Source: Dendrophyllia cribrosa
Lineage: Eukaryota > Cnidaria > Anthozoa > Scleractinia > Dendrophylliidae
Direction: 5' to 3'
Assembly (NCBI GenBank): GCA_024195265.1
Contig: JAJLRJ010000008.1
Coordinates: forward strand, 822,001 to 886,000
Length of the DNA stretch: 64,000 nt
Shown: piece by piece, positions 47,101 to 58,300 of the stretch
How positions within the stretch are numbered: position 1 is the stretch's first letter
Layout of the letters: each line of letters begins with the position of its first letter
Notes under the pieces: generated by a model
Told to the model about the DNA's origin: nothing
What the model saw: only the letters and a program-made list of their open reading frames with translations
Databases searched by the model: none
Translations under genes and position numbers: made by a program

Positions 47101-48060
47101 ATACAGTTTTGATAACTAAGTAGGTTCTGATGACACTAACGATTTATACGTCATTCGACCTGGTAATGTTTTATCGATAAGTGATTAATGATCGAATTTC
47201 TTCTTGCAGTCTTGGTTTGTACTTCTTCTATGCAATGGCCAAAGTTTATCGAAAAATGATAACTGGCCTTCGAGAAGAACTTAGTATGGTATGTCATTTT
47301 TAATTTCTACCAAATAATGAGGTCATAAATTCAGAATAAATTTATGCGTTGAATGTACAGTGGAACCCCGCCTTACGACCACCCCGTTAATACGACCACC
47401 TCGTTATTACGACCACTTTTTGGAGGCAAGAAAAAGCGTTCATTCAGTCATTTTCTTATCTAGAAAACCTCGTTAATCCGACCACCCCATTAATACGACC
47501 ACATTTTTATGGCCCAACGGCGGTCGTATTAACGGGGTTCCACTGTAATACAAACCTGAAAGGAAAGGAAGAGGGGGGCGTGGAAGGAATGCGGAGGGGG
47601 AAACCTGAAAAGGCCTCGTTTTCACGTTAGGTCTGTCCGTATTTCAGAACTCATGTTCTGGGACTGATTACCGGTCGGGATGATTGATTCATTTATGGGG
47701 CATGACCCCACCCTTTGGACTCGAGAGGAGCTGATTATATCTTACACACCGCAGCCTGCAGGAGAGAGCACTTTAGGACTCTAGGAAAGACACCCTAGGA
47801 AAATTGGCCACCGTAAAGAAAATCAAAAGCCGACGTTTGGAGCGCTTAACCTTCGTCAGAGCGAATGATTTTTGATTAGTTTGATTGAGAGAAGGAGACG
47901 CGGTCGCTTAGGTCGTAATATTTTTATTACTTGCTTGTGTTTCCCCAGTTCTTTAAATATTATACACGTAATGATATTTTTTACCTCTCAAAAGGAATCC
48001 AGAGACAAGAAGTATCTACTCCAGTTCTTTACAAGTCAGGGGACTGAAGGGCAAAAATGA
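26196..48060 (+). CDS. TMC: Transmembrane channel-like (TMC) protein, 18 exons
   Basis: Exons: 26196-26268, 32292-32547, 32989-33061, 33645-33726, 34046-34410, 35165-35316, 36517-36667, 38108-38269, 40007-40188, 40729-40807, 43452-43549, 44246-44359, 44825-44900, 45453-45580, 45813-45845, 46250-46372, 47210-47288 and 47995-48060. All junctions are GT..AG with matching phases, giving 2292 bases (763 residues). Residues 1-134 are charged and cytosolic-looking. EGSFGNGVLSYFTFLKWLL (161 onward) opens the first membrane segment. A Ser/Asn-rich loop with NxS/T sites follows (about 198-280). The TMC hallmark CWEN (526) and PNNVLELVYGQSLIW (582-596) are present, with further membrane segments at about 312-333, 407-432, 456-480, 500-517, 538-556, 635-660 and 700-728. 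TMC proteins are membrane proteins of the TMEM16-like fold; some are subunits of mechanosensory channels. I cannot assign the vertebrate subfamily. The loop before CWEN is unusually short if the first donor of exon 10 is used. Confidence 0.95.
27602..27985. repeat. MITE with 'taaggcgggactc' ends
   Basis: 'ttaaggcgggactc' at the left and 'gagtcccgcctta' at the right bound about 384 bases in TMC intron 1. It directly abuts the next element. Confidence 0.7.
27986..28975. mobile_element. ~1-kb inverted-repeat element
   Basis: 'tgcgccgatcaattcgaaac' then 'atcaacatcacccccccggg' at the left are mirrored near 28930-28975 by the poly-G run, 'gatgttgatgtttcgaat' and 'tgatcggcgca'. The inner arms also share 'cccgggcattt'. 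No transposase is seen. The two reading frames over the arms are by-products. Confidence 0.7.
29878..30138. repeat. MITE with 'aagtcccggctatacgttc' ends
   Basis: The right end is 'gaacatgtagccggggctt'. Internal repeats of 'acgttctaacattg' and 'caacaaatgttagaacgtg' are arranged in both orientations. Confidence 0.8.
30302..30766. repeat. MITE with 'taaggccggcacacacta' ends
   Basis: 'taaaggccggcacacactag' at the left and 'tagtgtgtgccggcctta' at the right, with internal 'gcaacatgtccccgctt' copies in both orientations. Length about 465 bp, in TMC intron 1. Confidence 0.82.
30881..31038. repeat. Palindrome 'cgactgagtcgataagg' with a 10-bp internal tandem
   Basis: The arms begin 'aacacgagaatttagtttt' and mirror to 'actaaattctcgtgtt'. 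The middle has four copies of 'gaatctttt' in tandem. A one-arm relic is at 10813. Confidence 0.85.
31108..31219. repeat. Short foldback MITE 'aacagttatagtgc'
   Basis: 'aacagttatagtgc' at the left and 'gcactataactgtt' at the right, with imperfectly mirrored 'atatcgcc' and 'gccgactcggc'-like text inside. Confidence 0.75.
35651..36020 (+). pseudogene. hAT transposase C-terminal dimerisation fragment
   Basis: The translation has LYPNVTAILTILLTMPVST then ATRERSFSCMRRVKTYLRS, the signature of the hAT dimerisation domain near the transposase C-terminus. The frame breaks at about 35930 and continues in another frame as DKDKVVQEFCARKPRRLAFEF with a stop ending at 36020. Only this end of the gene is present, inside TMC intron 6, so it is a dead fragment. 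Confidence 0.85.
37010..37410. repeat. Four-unit tandem repeat of ~99 bp
   Basis: Units repeat 'attaatactgaattctgcg', 'acacgaatatttcgaatag' and 'tctcacgtgtccattt'. A poly-C run of about 22 bases (37302-37324) interrupts the junction of units 3 and 4. It lies in TMC intron 7. Confidence 0.85.
37704..37983 (+). mobile_element. CCAAT-rich MITE, copy 3
   Basis: Same orientation as the copy at 3290. The ends are agagcagttttcaattgag and ctcaattgaaaactgctct. It lies in TMC intron 7, 125 bases before exon 8. Confidence 0.9.
38836..38922 (+). repeat. tRNA-like SINE head
   Basis: 'taactcagtggtagagcg' matches a tRNA A box and 'gtgggctcgaaccccg' a B box. The segment 'caaaggtcatgtgatcgaat' before it looks like a duplicated B-box region, so the spacing is too long for a tRNA. 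It lies in TMC intron 8. Confidence 0.55.
39007..39549. repeat. ~90-bp direct repeat flanking 363 bp
   Basis: 'acgaaactgcaaataccgtg' through 'aaaggcattcttttc' occurs at 39007-39095 and again at 39459-39549 with only a few differences. The enclosed segment has no coding character. Confidence 0.8.
39555..39787. repeat. Foldback MITE 'agaccattttacagtt'
   Basis: 'agaccattttacagtttct' at the left, 'aactgtaaaatggtct' at the right, and inner arms 'gaggctggagttgactt' / 'aagtcaactccagcctc'. It lies in TMC intron 8. Confidence 0.88.
40790..42925 (+). repeat. 39-bp minisatellite, ~55 units, each carrying the exon 10 splice donor
   Basis: The unit is aataagacatgtatgctg followed by gtaagtcacaaacgcttgttt-type text (39 bases, 13 codons). 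The first unit overlaps the last 18 coding bases of TMC exon 10 and its donor (ctg|gtaagt at 40805). Nearly every unit repeats that donor. A few read gtaagg or gtaaat, and one (about 41930) has lost it. The array is open in frame on both strands because the unit is a multiple of three. The long frames here (855 and 624 codons) are therefore repeat translations, although the plus frame is in phase with exon 10. The variant pattern repeats with an offset of 1083 bases. Confidence 0.95.
43767..44143. repeat. MITE with 'aaaggggaagta' ends
   Basis: 'taaaggggaagtatcacggg' at the left and 'cccgtgctacttcccctta' at the right bound about 377 bases in TMC intron 11. Confidence 0.8.
47356..47547. repeat. 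Tc1/pogo-like MITE 'acagtggaacc'
   Basis: 'tacagtggaaccccg' at the left and 'cggggttccactgta' at the right, with internal repeats of 'taatacgaccacc'. TA dinucleotides at both ends fit a TA target site. It lies in TMC intron 17. A single related end, 'tacagtggaacctctac', is at 29045. Confidence 0.85.
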
Positions 48061-48424
48061 AATGGTGACTGTTTATAAACATAAACCGCCATTACATAAT
48101 TAGCAGACAGCCGACGCACACGTAAACGTAGAGTTTAGAATTGTTTAGCACAAAGCAAAATGGAAACATCAGCACCACCATCACAACAAAAGGAAAACAA
48201 AATGTTGGTCGATATGTTTTAAAGTATCAATGCATGAAATCATATAAGTGTGACCATTCAAATGAAAGTTGCTAAGATTTTTCTGTTGTGCTGTTATTAT
48301 GATGCACAAAGTGTTATGTAATTCTAAATATTAGTCTGTGTGTAGAATCCTAAAGGGTGACTGACCACTCAGACGAAAGTTTCTGAGCAGTACTTTCTGA
48401 TGTTGCTGTTTATTATGCTGTATA

Positions 48425-48566
48425 TAGCGCTTTCACTTGACGTCATAGCCGCCATATTGGTGTTCCCGTACAAAAGAATTTTAATTAACTTCCTTTGTTA
48501 GGAACACCAACATGGCTGCCATGGCCTTTGTCATTTGAGTCCCACGGGACTGAGTGAAAACGCTCT
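48425..48566. repeat. Short foldback MITE 'agcgctttcac'
   Basis: 'agcgctttcacttgacgtca' at the left and 'gagtgaaaacgctct' at the right. The inner arms share 'ccatattggtgttcc' / 'ggaacaccaacatgg'. Confidence 0.8.
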
Positions 48567-50120
48567 TTAAGGTAGCTCTGTACAAGGTGAGTCTGTGTAT
48601 AGATCATACTAAAGTGTGACCATTCAGATGAAAACTACATAGAGTAAAATCAAAATTTTAACGTTTTGCAAAACGTGGTTTAAACTTGGACACTATTTGA
48701 AGTCAAAGGCTTCAAGTAGATGAGCAAATAATAACTGTGAAACGTTTCTTTTGGTTGAGAGGTGCCTCGGGAAAGGGTAATTGGTAACAAATTATTGTCA
48801 TAACTGTGTGCCACAAGTTTTCAAAACAAAAACACTATAGGTACATTATAGAATCATAGAAAGTCCAAACTCTCCTTTCAAAAAGTCCAAAATGTTAACC
48901 TGGAGAACTTGATGCGAGTATTAGGATTCCGATTATACATGTTGATGGTTTTCTATATTTTTGCTAGCTTCTCATCATAGTAATGATATTGTAAGTAGGA
49001 TAAATTACTTTTCAGTGTAGCGATCTCTCTGTAATTAGTGTTGCCATAAGTCATAGGAACAGGAGGGAACTAATTGCACGTTAAGAACTTATATGACATT
49101 TAGTGATATTTGTTCACATAAAGCTATTTCTTTTTTTAACCTTGTGAATGATTTATTGTGTTATGCATTTTGCAGAGTATGGCAAATGCACGCATGAGCC
49201 TTTTTTCTAAACGTTCATTTCGCACGCCAGAATCGCAGCATTGCACGCCGCAGCTGTAAAACTGAGAAGCATAATGATGCAAGCTGTTAATAAAATCGTT
49301 CAAGATTCAAGAGAACTAGGTAAGCAGGGGTTTCATTAAGATTTAGAACAAGAAGGCAATGAGTTTTTGCAGGTGGGCACACGCTCTAGGGGGTTCCGGG
49401 GTCATGTTCCCTGGGGAAAATTTTTAAATTTCAGTCTCCCGGAGATACATTTTTCTGCATTTTGAAGCAAGAACTTACTATTGCTTGAAACATTGTATTT
49501 TGTTTGTTTAATCAACTGAATACAAATATCTGTAGTCATGGCCATCAAGTTATCAAGTTCATCTTAACGGAGTACAAAAATATTGTTTAATCGACCGTTC
49601 TGACTTTTTTCGGTCGCCATAAAACACGTGGAACTTGTTTGCAACTTAGTGACATCATGCAGAAAATAATGCAGTGCACTAAGCTGGGAATGCATTGTGG
49701 GGCGATTTCAGTTGTTTGTCGCGTTTCTTCTGTACAGGCAGCAACAGGGGTTTAATAAGCAAGAACTACGTTGTTTTGTAAGTTGAAATATGCTTTGTTT
49801 TTTAGAACAAACATCAAAAAGGTCAAGTTGTTAGTAAATTATTTAACTTGTTGGCGAAAAAAAGGTTTAGATGTTCAAAGCAGCCGAGCAAAATCGTGTT
49901 CACCTTTTTTTTTTATTAAAGCGGCATCATCAACCATGCACGCGTGAGTTCCGGACTTCAGGTCGCATTGCACGCCAACCCAATCTCCCGCCTAGTAATG
50001 TAGACATTCTACAATGGTAACTCGAGGCAGTTGATGTACAGAGTCTACATTAATCGAACACTGACAGTCTGAAAGGAATTCTGGGAAATCAGCATTTTTG
50101 TTGAAAAAGAACAATCCTTA

Positions 50121-50195
50121 GTGTTCGGACAGGACTCGAACCTACGACCCTTCGCTGACTTATCCTCTCTTCTAATCACTGGACCACCACGCTGC
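50121..50195 (-). repeat. tRNA-like module (minus)
   Basis: Read on the minus strand: 'gtggtccagtgattagaag' (A-box-like) and 'cgtaggttcgagtcctg' (B-box-like). It has no complementary acceptor stem, so I treat it as a tRNA pseudogene or SINE head. Confidence 0.5.
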
Positions 50196-50440
50196 TGGTT
50201 GAGCAAACCTCAATTTTTTGACATAATAAAATTCATGCGCTTATTCTACACCCTGTAGTAAGCCTATAAAATCACTCGCTTGAAAATAATTTTAGAAAGT
50301 AAATGGAAAAGCTTGATCATCAAACCTCAACAAAAAGCTAACCATTTGAAATCAGCGCTTAGGCCTAATCACTGTAGATCAATGATATTCTATGTAAGAC
50401 TCAAATAAATATCTTGCAGATATTATTTCCCATCGCCTTG

Positions 50441-50510
50441 TTGTTCGGTAGTCTAGTGGTAAGAAGACGTTCCTAGTAGCGGTAGTTCCGGGTTCGAATC
50501 CCGCAGTCCA
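50441..50510 (+). repeat. tRNA-like module (plus)
   Basis: 'ggtagtctagtggtaaga' (A-box-like) and 'ccgggttcgaatcccgc' (B-box-like, T-arm with four pairs). The 7-base ends do not pair, so it is unlikely to be a working tRNA gene. Confidence 0.5.
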
Positions 50511-51106
50511 AATAACATGTTTTTTTTTATTTCTTCTTTTCGAGACCCTAGTAGTCGATTAGGTACTAGACTCTGTACATTAACTGCCTCGAGTTACCAT
50601 TGTAGAATGTCTACATTACTAGGCGGGAGATTGGGTTGTGCACGCAGTGCACGCGGCTAAAATGGCTCTGCACGCGCGAGATCTCGTCGAGTTCTGCCAT
50701 ACTCTGCAGACTGTTGGATGTATTCACAAATAGCAGATGACGCAAAATCGATTTTAAAAAGAGACAATGTCGGGACAAGGGTCAGAAAAGTTATTTTACG
50801 TCTTTTATTTCATTTTTTTTGTCAGATTCCCCTTCACAATGTTGACAATGTTCGTTCCCGTGATCCGCAAAACTATTTCAAGGTCCCCGTGTTCTCTAAG
50901 ATTTTTTTTTTCTCTGTTCCCCTTGATATTGGCCATGTTCCCTTGTTCCCCCAAACCCCTGGGAGACCCTCTTCTTTCATAACCCTGAAGTCCCCTGATT
51001 AAATACACATTACATGTATATCAACTATATACTCTGTTACTTGTTGCTAATTTAATTATGTATGGCCACTGTTCCGAGGCCTAACCGAAGAGGTTCGACA
51101 GTGTAG

Positions 51107-52930
51107 TTAATCGATATCTACTCGGAGCGTTCCAAACTTAGGTGCCAGAAAAGGATTTCCAATCTTCGTGCAGCACACGAACTTGATTTTAACAATCGGG
51201 GAGCACGGGTCGTCATAGTTCACATAGCCCAACCGAATATCCTTCCGGAGCCACTCGGTTAAACGTTGGAAATCATTGGGTGTTAAAAACAACTGCACAA
51301 TTAAAGTGAGTGCGCCTGCGCCAATTGGTGAGTTATGTGCAAGTAATACCTCGTGTAAGAGTAATGATCTGTTCCCAAAACTTTCCAGGAGAATGACGGA
51401 AGCTGACGCGTTTTGATGTATATAACCGGTTCTGGAAAATCCTCCCTTCTCCAGAATTCCGTTCTTTCCGAATAGCTGCAGCATAACATTGGCCATGTAG
51501 TTGTTTACAGGGAAGTTGATAGTGGCTGTTTTGAACGTCGGTTCAACTGTTGGTGTCAAAATCTCGTCCCTTTTGAGATCAGCAGGCTTCTCTTCACTAT
51601 CCTGACTAGCGCTTGAGTTCTTTATCAGCTCGGCGACTGGTCTTTCGTAGAAATTCATTATAACTAGAAAGAAAAAGCTTTAAAATAAATAAAATAAATA
51701 GGAATTTCAGTGGAAACCACTTGTCTTGTAATGTAAGAATGAATTTAAGTGTTGTTAAACTACGTTTATTAGTTTATCAAATGTACTGAGTGTATTGTAA
51801 TAAATGTGATGCGATGAAGTTGTTATAAAGAAAAAAAGAATCCCCGCTCCAAGGTTATTAATGAACGTTTTTGCACAAGAGACTTATCATCCGTCCAAAG
51901 TTTTGTTCGTCTGGTTTTGCTTTTCATCTCTCCCCAGTTTTCTCGCCTTTTTTTTCGCTCACAATTTAAAAGATAGTTCATCTGCATGGATGAACTACGA
52001 AACGCATAACCAGACGAACCGACGTTGTTTGATAAAGTTTGCCTCAGACGGACACTGCGTCCCGCCAAGTATAAAAACGGACACTATATAGGCAAAACAC
52101 AAAACGAAACTCTTATTAAAAATAAAAACATTTTAAATCGCACGGAGCTGTTGGCATTAAGTAAAACTATATGAACTCTTAACTTAGAAATTTTGGGAAC
52201 CAATGCATGTAACGAGATTTTTACTTAAGTTTTAAGAGTTTCTAGACGAATAAGACAAAGACAAACTAAACCTTGCGTTTTCAAGTTTGCCAAGGTATAC
52301 ATGTATGTTGTAATCCTTTCCTTACTATCGTTGCATGTAGTAATTGTCAGTTCTTACTGTAATTCTCTCTTTTTCCCGTGTACCATTTCCATTAATCAAA
52401 AACATTTTCCTTGTTCTCTTATCTTAGTATGTTTATGAGCTTCGGCCGCGCGATCATGCCAAATATTAATGAAAGTACTTGATCCCTCTAAATCTTTTTC
52501 CTATATGCTTAATTTATGCGGGAGTAATTTTGAGTTCAATTGATAATGAAACTGGAAAGTATTCAAGGCAACACAAGCCAACGTGCAATAATTATGATAC
52601 ACAATGATGGAAACAGACTTAGTGTAACAATTCTAGCTAAGATACTCAGTTTTTTTTGTGATTAACGTCGCAGTGGTTCACATTTAGAACTTAGTTCATA
52701 AGCAGCATTAACGGGTATAGCTTCACCAATTTGCTATATGAAAACGATTGGAGAAAAGATCGATGACAAAAATTCTAAAATACATGTCCCAAACAAGCGT
52801 AATCAAATACATTTATGAACTTACATCTAAAGGTGTTTTCGGAAGCTTCGTTCATGGCTGTTACTTTTCGCGAAGATTGATCTACTGCCATTCCTAAAAT
52901 GGTTATTAACAGAAGCGATGATTTATCCAT
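51107..52930 (-). CDS. Small, probably secreted protein of unknown family, 2 exons
   Basis: Exon 1 is 52930-52825 and exon 2 is 51663-51107. The donor is ttagat|gtaagt and the acceptor ctttctag, phase 1, giving 220 residues. The N-terminus MDKSSLLLITILGMAV has a short hydrophobic core like a signal peptide (likely cut near residue 16-18). The mature part has three N-glycosylation sequons (about N51, N120, N133), a hydrophobic block around 119-160, and three Cys near the end (one in DDPCSP, then FVCCTK). It ends FGTLRVDID. I do not recognise a domain. The gene is on its own, and its other side is repeat-rich. The start and splice were chosen because they add a signal-like leader to an otherwise leaderless 183-codon frame. 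Whether it is expressed is unknown. Confidence 0.7.
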
Positions 52931-53276
52931 TGTTATCCAGTGCAGGCAGCCCCTTTTCTGTTATAAGGTGTTTCCTTAGCCATGAAATGACTGATCACTA
53001 TTGTTGAAAAGCGACGGATAGGAAGTTACGGTTGTCCTGGATACAAATCTTTCACTGTAAGAATTTGCGTTCCAAATTTCTTTTCACTGTGTGCACAGAG
53101 TGGCAGATTTTTATATTACTGTGTACCTTTTGAAAGTTTCATTGATGATATGTTTAAAGTGCACCTAAACGGGGGTACCAAGAACGTTTTTGGTATACAG
53201 TATGGTATACAGTATTTCGATTATTTTTTTCGCCTGTTGTAGCTTTTAAAGGTTAATGAATGGCTAATTGCAAAGT

Positions 53277-53687
53277 CTAAGGCTGCGTTTTTTTTAGGAA
53301 AATCTAAATCCGGATTGTTGAATCCAAAATAGGATTTTGTGTATTTTTACTAGAATGCAAAAAAGGATATTAAAATGAATCCGTTGAATCCATACTTCGG
53401 CGACATTTTTTCAGATCAATTCTAAATCCGGATTTCAAGATTCGTGATCTGAACGTTTTTTTTTTTGGGAATGGATTTGAAAAAAGTTCATCTGACACTA
53501 GAAGCGGTCTTTCGTGCAAATTTACTCTTTCCGTTCGCTGATTTGTATCTTTCACGATTTTATATCATGGGTTTGTTTACATTAAATGATCCGTTTTAGG
53601 ATTTTTCGTTTTTTTTTGGTCATGAAGAGTCGATACGATCTGAGATCACAAAACCAATTTCAGATTCTCCCAAAAACGCAGTCTAAG
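53277..53687. repeat. MITE with 'ctaaggctgcgttttt' ends
   Basis: 'ctaaggctgcgttttttt' at the left and 'aaaaacgcagtctaag' at the right. Inner 'aaatccggatt' words recur in both orientations. Confidence 0.7.
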
Positions 53688-53938
53688 ACCGAGTTTGTGT
53701 TGATAGGTGTTGTGTTAAGGCATACGGAAGAGAATTGACTCGTTTCATTGCTTCTATCCAACTCTTTCTTTATTTAGCAATCAATAAAATATATTAAGAT
53801 TATCAGTAATACTACTTTGGACTTGAAACAGCACAATATGATCATTTTGTTCTCTCTGACTTTGTAATAATGATATATCGACACAAGTCGATTCGCAATT
53901 TCAAACGATTTAAAATTTGTATCATTGAAGATTAAAAT

Positions 53939-53939
53939 A

Positions 53940-53973
<34 letters not shown>

Positions 53974-55018
53974 TGAAGTGTATGAACAGAATGATTGACT
54001 TGAGTGACTGACGCTCTAGGTGCATGGTTTGCGCCCGGCTGATGCACAAAAAGAACACCAGCAAAGACTGTGATAAAAGAGATAATAATAATAATAATAA
54101 TAAAAACAATAAAAGCTTTATTAACAATTTAAAAATAATAATGGTTGTAAGAGCGTTAGGATCAGTATCAAAGAAGTTGGCGGGCCATTTAGAGCAAATA
54201 GGAAAAAAGAACAGAATAAGAACAATGCAAAAATCGGCTCTCCTTGGATCGGCACATAAACTAACGAAAGTGATGGAAGTCTAAGGTCTCGGGAGGAGAC
54301 CTGACTGGGAATATTGCCCCAGGGAAAAAACCCTGTGAAAAATTCCCAATAATAATAATTAATATAATAATATTAAGAACCCTAGTTAAAAAAAAAGAAA
54401 ACTTATTAAGAGAAATATATATATACATATTTACATCATATTTACGTCATTTACAACATCAAATGGCGTAAGATTAAACAAGCAAGATCGTATTCAAATG
54501 TAAACAAGCGTTGTAATTTATGTTTATGGGAAAAATATTTCATCATATGCAGACCCGAAATGTCAACACTGAACAATAGAAGCGAACTCCTATCTACTTG
54601 TAGACATTCTAAGAAATTCCTGTTGAAAACTGTATTCGTTTAGTTAACCAATCATATCTCCGCACGTCACGCCATTAGGTATTGTTCTGTAATTTCAAAT
54701 TTTGTATGTATTCTATGTATCCGTTATTGTAGGCAGTTGCCTGATGATTGCTTCGTAAGAAGCATGAAACTCTGAGTAGCAGTGAATAAATGTCTTCGAC
54801 CAAGTAATCCATCTCTACAAATCTACATATCGCTCTAGTTTATCTACTGAGCACTTTTATAGCTGATGAAGTCTTCAATTCATTATTTTATTATATATAC
54901 ATATTTATATACGAAATATAAGAAATATCATTCTTGTGTACGTGATTTAAGAAGTATTCATTTCTAAATAATAATAATAATAATAATAATAATAAAGCTT
55001 TATTAATAATAATAAAGC
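53939..55018. repeat. (aat)n microsatellites and retroelement-tail debris
   Basis: Triplet runs at 53939-53975, 54083-54103 and 54967-55000, plus a duplicated 'aataataataaagctttatt'. Around 54725-54790, 'tgatgattgcttcgtaagaag' style hairpin text resembles the 3' tail of Penelope-like or similar retroelements. Reading frames across the runs are not genes. Confidence 0.5.
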
Positions 55019-55367
55019 TTTATTAACGTGTCATTGATACCTAGTTTACATATATGGTAAACTAATTGGGGACACCTATCTAAACCCTCTCCTATCTAAC
55101 CCGTACAGAGATACTTCATAAATAATTGACTAAATAAATAGATAGAGATCCTTTATAAATAATTGACTAAATAAATAGATATAACTTGAAAATGTATAAT
55201 ATATTAAAATAATTAAAATAATTAATAAAATAGTTGTTAAGCAATGCTCCACATAAGAACTATAGTAAACTTCATTGTTCTGCGGCATTGGCTCTTTCCC
55301 ACATAGAATATCTTTGGTTTCAAGAATAGAGGAGGAGCTGATGGTTCGTAATTGTATTCAAGAGATT

Positions 55368-58300
55368 ATAATTGGACAGAGAGGGAGTCTAGGGACCTTG
55401 GCTGGGATATCTTAATTGCAAAAAAGTTATTTTTAGTAACAATGCGGACCAATGCGGAAACATTTTCCGGTGAGCTGGTGACTTCCGGAAGGCTTGCTTT
55501 CTTGAATCAGCGCGTCAAATCGAGGCGGAGTCAACAAATTAAAAAAATGGCGACCATCGCGGTGGTAATTTCGCATGTGAAAAAGAAAGTAAAATGGTCC
55601 TGTTTGAGCAAAGAACGTTATATAGTACCACAGCGACTGGATACATAGATCTCCATCTGTCTTAAAAACACAAACTGTTGCAACTGAAGCGGTAAAAAGG
55701 GGGCTGGACAATTCAACTTACCGGACAGATGCCAATCAACCATCCACTCCAATCTCTTGTAAGCGTCGTTTCTAAAAGTTTGAAGTCGCTTTGCTCGATC
55801 GATGGCCAGCCCCGCATCCAAACTTTTCAGACATGAAATAGTTGTATACTGTAGAACTCAAAGTTGTTATGTTTTCGGTAGCTGAAGGATAGAAGGATGC
55901 TCTTCTGGGAAAATCACTTTTTAGGGATTTCAACACGGCAAGGAGTTAAAAATGCTAAAACCGGCTCGCATGCATGCATGCATGGATTTGTTTTCTATAA
56001 GCTTTTATATAATTAAGCTTATAAGCTTAAGCTTACGTTTGGAAGGACTTTGTCAGGTGCAACTTCTTTTCATTGAAAATGGATATCAGTTCTGTTGAGG
56101 TCAGCTACCAAGAAACTCTATACTGACAGGTTAGAGGTTATTTAGAGCCAAAGTGTAAGTACAATTTCTGGAAAAGTGATTGAATTTTCTTTTTTCGATG
56201 GGCGGCGTGTTTTAGGTTTAATTCTTGCGTAGTTAGTTTTCTTCTATAAGCTTACTTGGATTATTGACTTCGAAAAAATCCAGTAGACTTGTATTATTTA
56301 TTTTTAAAAAAGCGAATAAATAAAACACACTTTTCTAGTGATTTCACCTTAATTAATTTATTGAACTTTGTGATATGATAAAAGGCCACCATTTATAAAT
56401 CACGGGCTTCCCTTTTGTCAGACAAAAGATCAGAAAGTTTGGCTGACACTGTATGCGACGTCAAAAAAATTAAATGACCTAATCTAGAAAATAAAGGGAA
56501 TCAATAAAAATTGTAGCTAAGGCCAAAATGCATTGACCATAGACTTAAATTCCACCCAAGGCCATTTTTTTTTTCAGTAAATGATTTCGAAGAGCGGATC
56601 GATGCCTTGCTTGGAAGCCGCCGCCGTTTACACGCTTTGTATTTAAGCTCTTAGTATTTTTGTATAAATGTCTATGGACATCTTTATTCGCCTTGTCACA
56701 TTTATGTTTCATAAACGAATCGTTTAGATCCTTTTCTGTAGGTTGCTTTTATTGGATTATTTCGCCAAAATAGTTTCAGAGAAAGGACTTATTTTCGCGT
56801 GTTTATAACAAACAACGTGAGTTTCAGCGTCCGACTTCACAAAAAAAGTTTCCTGGCTTTTTCTTGGATTTTATTTAACGATGCCTCTTTTTAATACGGT
56901 TAACACCACTGGCTTATTTTTCATTGAAGTTTGGTTGTAAACTAAGAAGGGAAAGGAGATCCAAAATCGATATTTTCGTGAGTAAACCAAAATATTCATT
57001 TCAGACTTTCTGAAATTCGTTTTCTTCGTCATTTTCGTGCCAAACATAACAAGATGTTGACTTCAATTTGTAGCCTCGGCATGTCTCCACGGCCACAGTT
57101 TTACTTTCATATTTGCTGGTGCATACTAAATAGTCTTTTATCCGGGTCACAGCTAACTTTAATAACCGGAAAATATTCCTGAAGTTTGTCAGTCAGTTGG
57201 AAGGAACTTTGCAGGTCCACTTTTCCCCAGCAGTTGTTAAATGAATAAAAACTATATTTTTTAACTGAAATTCAGACGATACTCCAATGGCGAAAACAAA
57301 CATGCATCGTTTTGGAATAAAAATCCAAGGAAAGGCCAGCAAACATTTTAATGTGTGAAGCTAAAAATTGCGTTTAGTCAGCTGAAATTAAACCCGCGCG
57401 GTGTTTGTCCTTAAAATTTGTCCTTACCAGTTATAATCCAATCAAAGCAACGTTCAGAAAAACAACTAATTGATTTTTATGAAACATAACTTGGACAAGG
57501 CGAATGAAGATGTCCGTTCCATTTTTTATAGGCACAAACAAAGGATCGATGATGCGAGTTTACTATTAAAAATTTAAAGAATTGGTGGCCTTTTATCACA
57601 AAGTTCAATAAATTAATTAAGGTGACATCACTAGAAAAGTGTGTTTTATTTATTTGCTTTTTAAAAATAAATAATACAGGTCTACTGGATTTTTTCGAAG
57701 TCAATAATCCAAGTATCGATGAAAACTAACTACGCAAGAATTAAACCTAAAACACGCGGCCCATCGAAAAAAGAAAATTCAATCACTTTTCCAGAAATTG
57801 TACTTACACTTTGACTCTAAATAACCTCTAACTTGTCAGTATAGAGTTTCTTGGTAGCTGACCTCAACAGAACTGAAAAGAAGTTGCACCTGACAAAGTC
57901 CTTCCAAACGTATAATAGCTTATAGTAAATAAATCCATGCATGCATGCGAGCCGGTTTTAGCATTTCTAACTCCTTGCCGTGTTGAAATCCCTAAAAAGT
58001 GATTTTCCCAGAAGAGCATCCTTCTATCCTTCAGCTACCAAAAACATAACAACTTTGAATTCTACAGTATGCAACTATTTCATGTCTAAAAACAAAGCGC
58101 AAAGCAAAGCGACTTCAAACTTTTAGAAACGACGCTTACAAGAGTTTGGAGTGGATGGTTGATTGGCATCTGTCCGGTAAGTTGAATTGTCCAGCCCCCT
58201 TTTTACCGCTTCAGTTGCAACAGTTTGTGTTTTTAAGACAGATGGAGATCTATGTATCCAGTCGCTGTGGTACTATATAACGTTCTTTGCTCAAACCGGA

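Larger units (their letters stand above)
49171..50709. mobile_element. Nested inverted-repeat composite
   Basis: Outer ends 'tgcagagtatggca' (49171) and 'tgccatactctgca' (50696-50709). A second, longer inverted repeat is inside it: 'aacccaatctcccgcctag' onward at 49976-50045 and its reverse complement at 50568-50637. Two tRNA-like modules lie between the inner arms, facing away from each other. No protein coding is seen. Confidence 0.65.
48061..51106. other. Intergenic region after TMC, repeats only
   Basis: Contains the presumed TMC 3' untranslated region, a short MITE and a composite inverted-repeat element listed separately. Frames at 50718-51002 translate low-complexity 'gttcccttgttccc'-like text and were not called. 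Confidence 0.45.

Noticed and set aside
47785..47870. Fragment with 'gaaaattggccaccgtaaag' similar to the palindrome at 30881
   Set aside because: Only about 20 bases match before it changes into 'acgtttggagcgcttaacc' text; could be a chance or chimeric remnant.
50441..50510. Functional tRNA gene
   Set aside because: A- and B-box-like words are present, but the acceptor ends do not pair and the anticodon arm is not convincing.
53774..54127. 117-codon minus-strand frame with poly-Leu and poly-Tyr
   Set aside because: Translation of (aat)n microsatellites.
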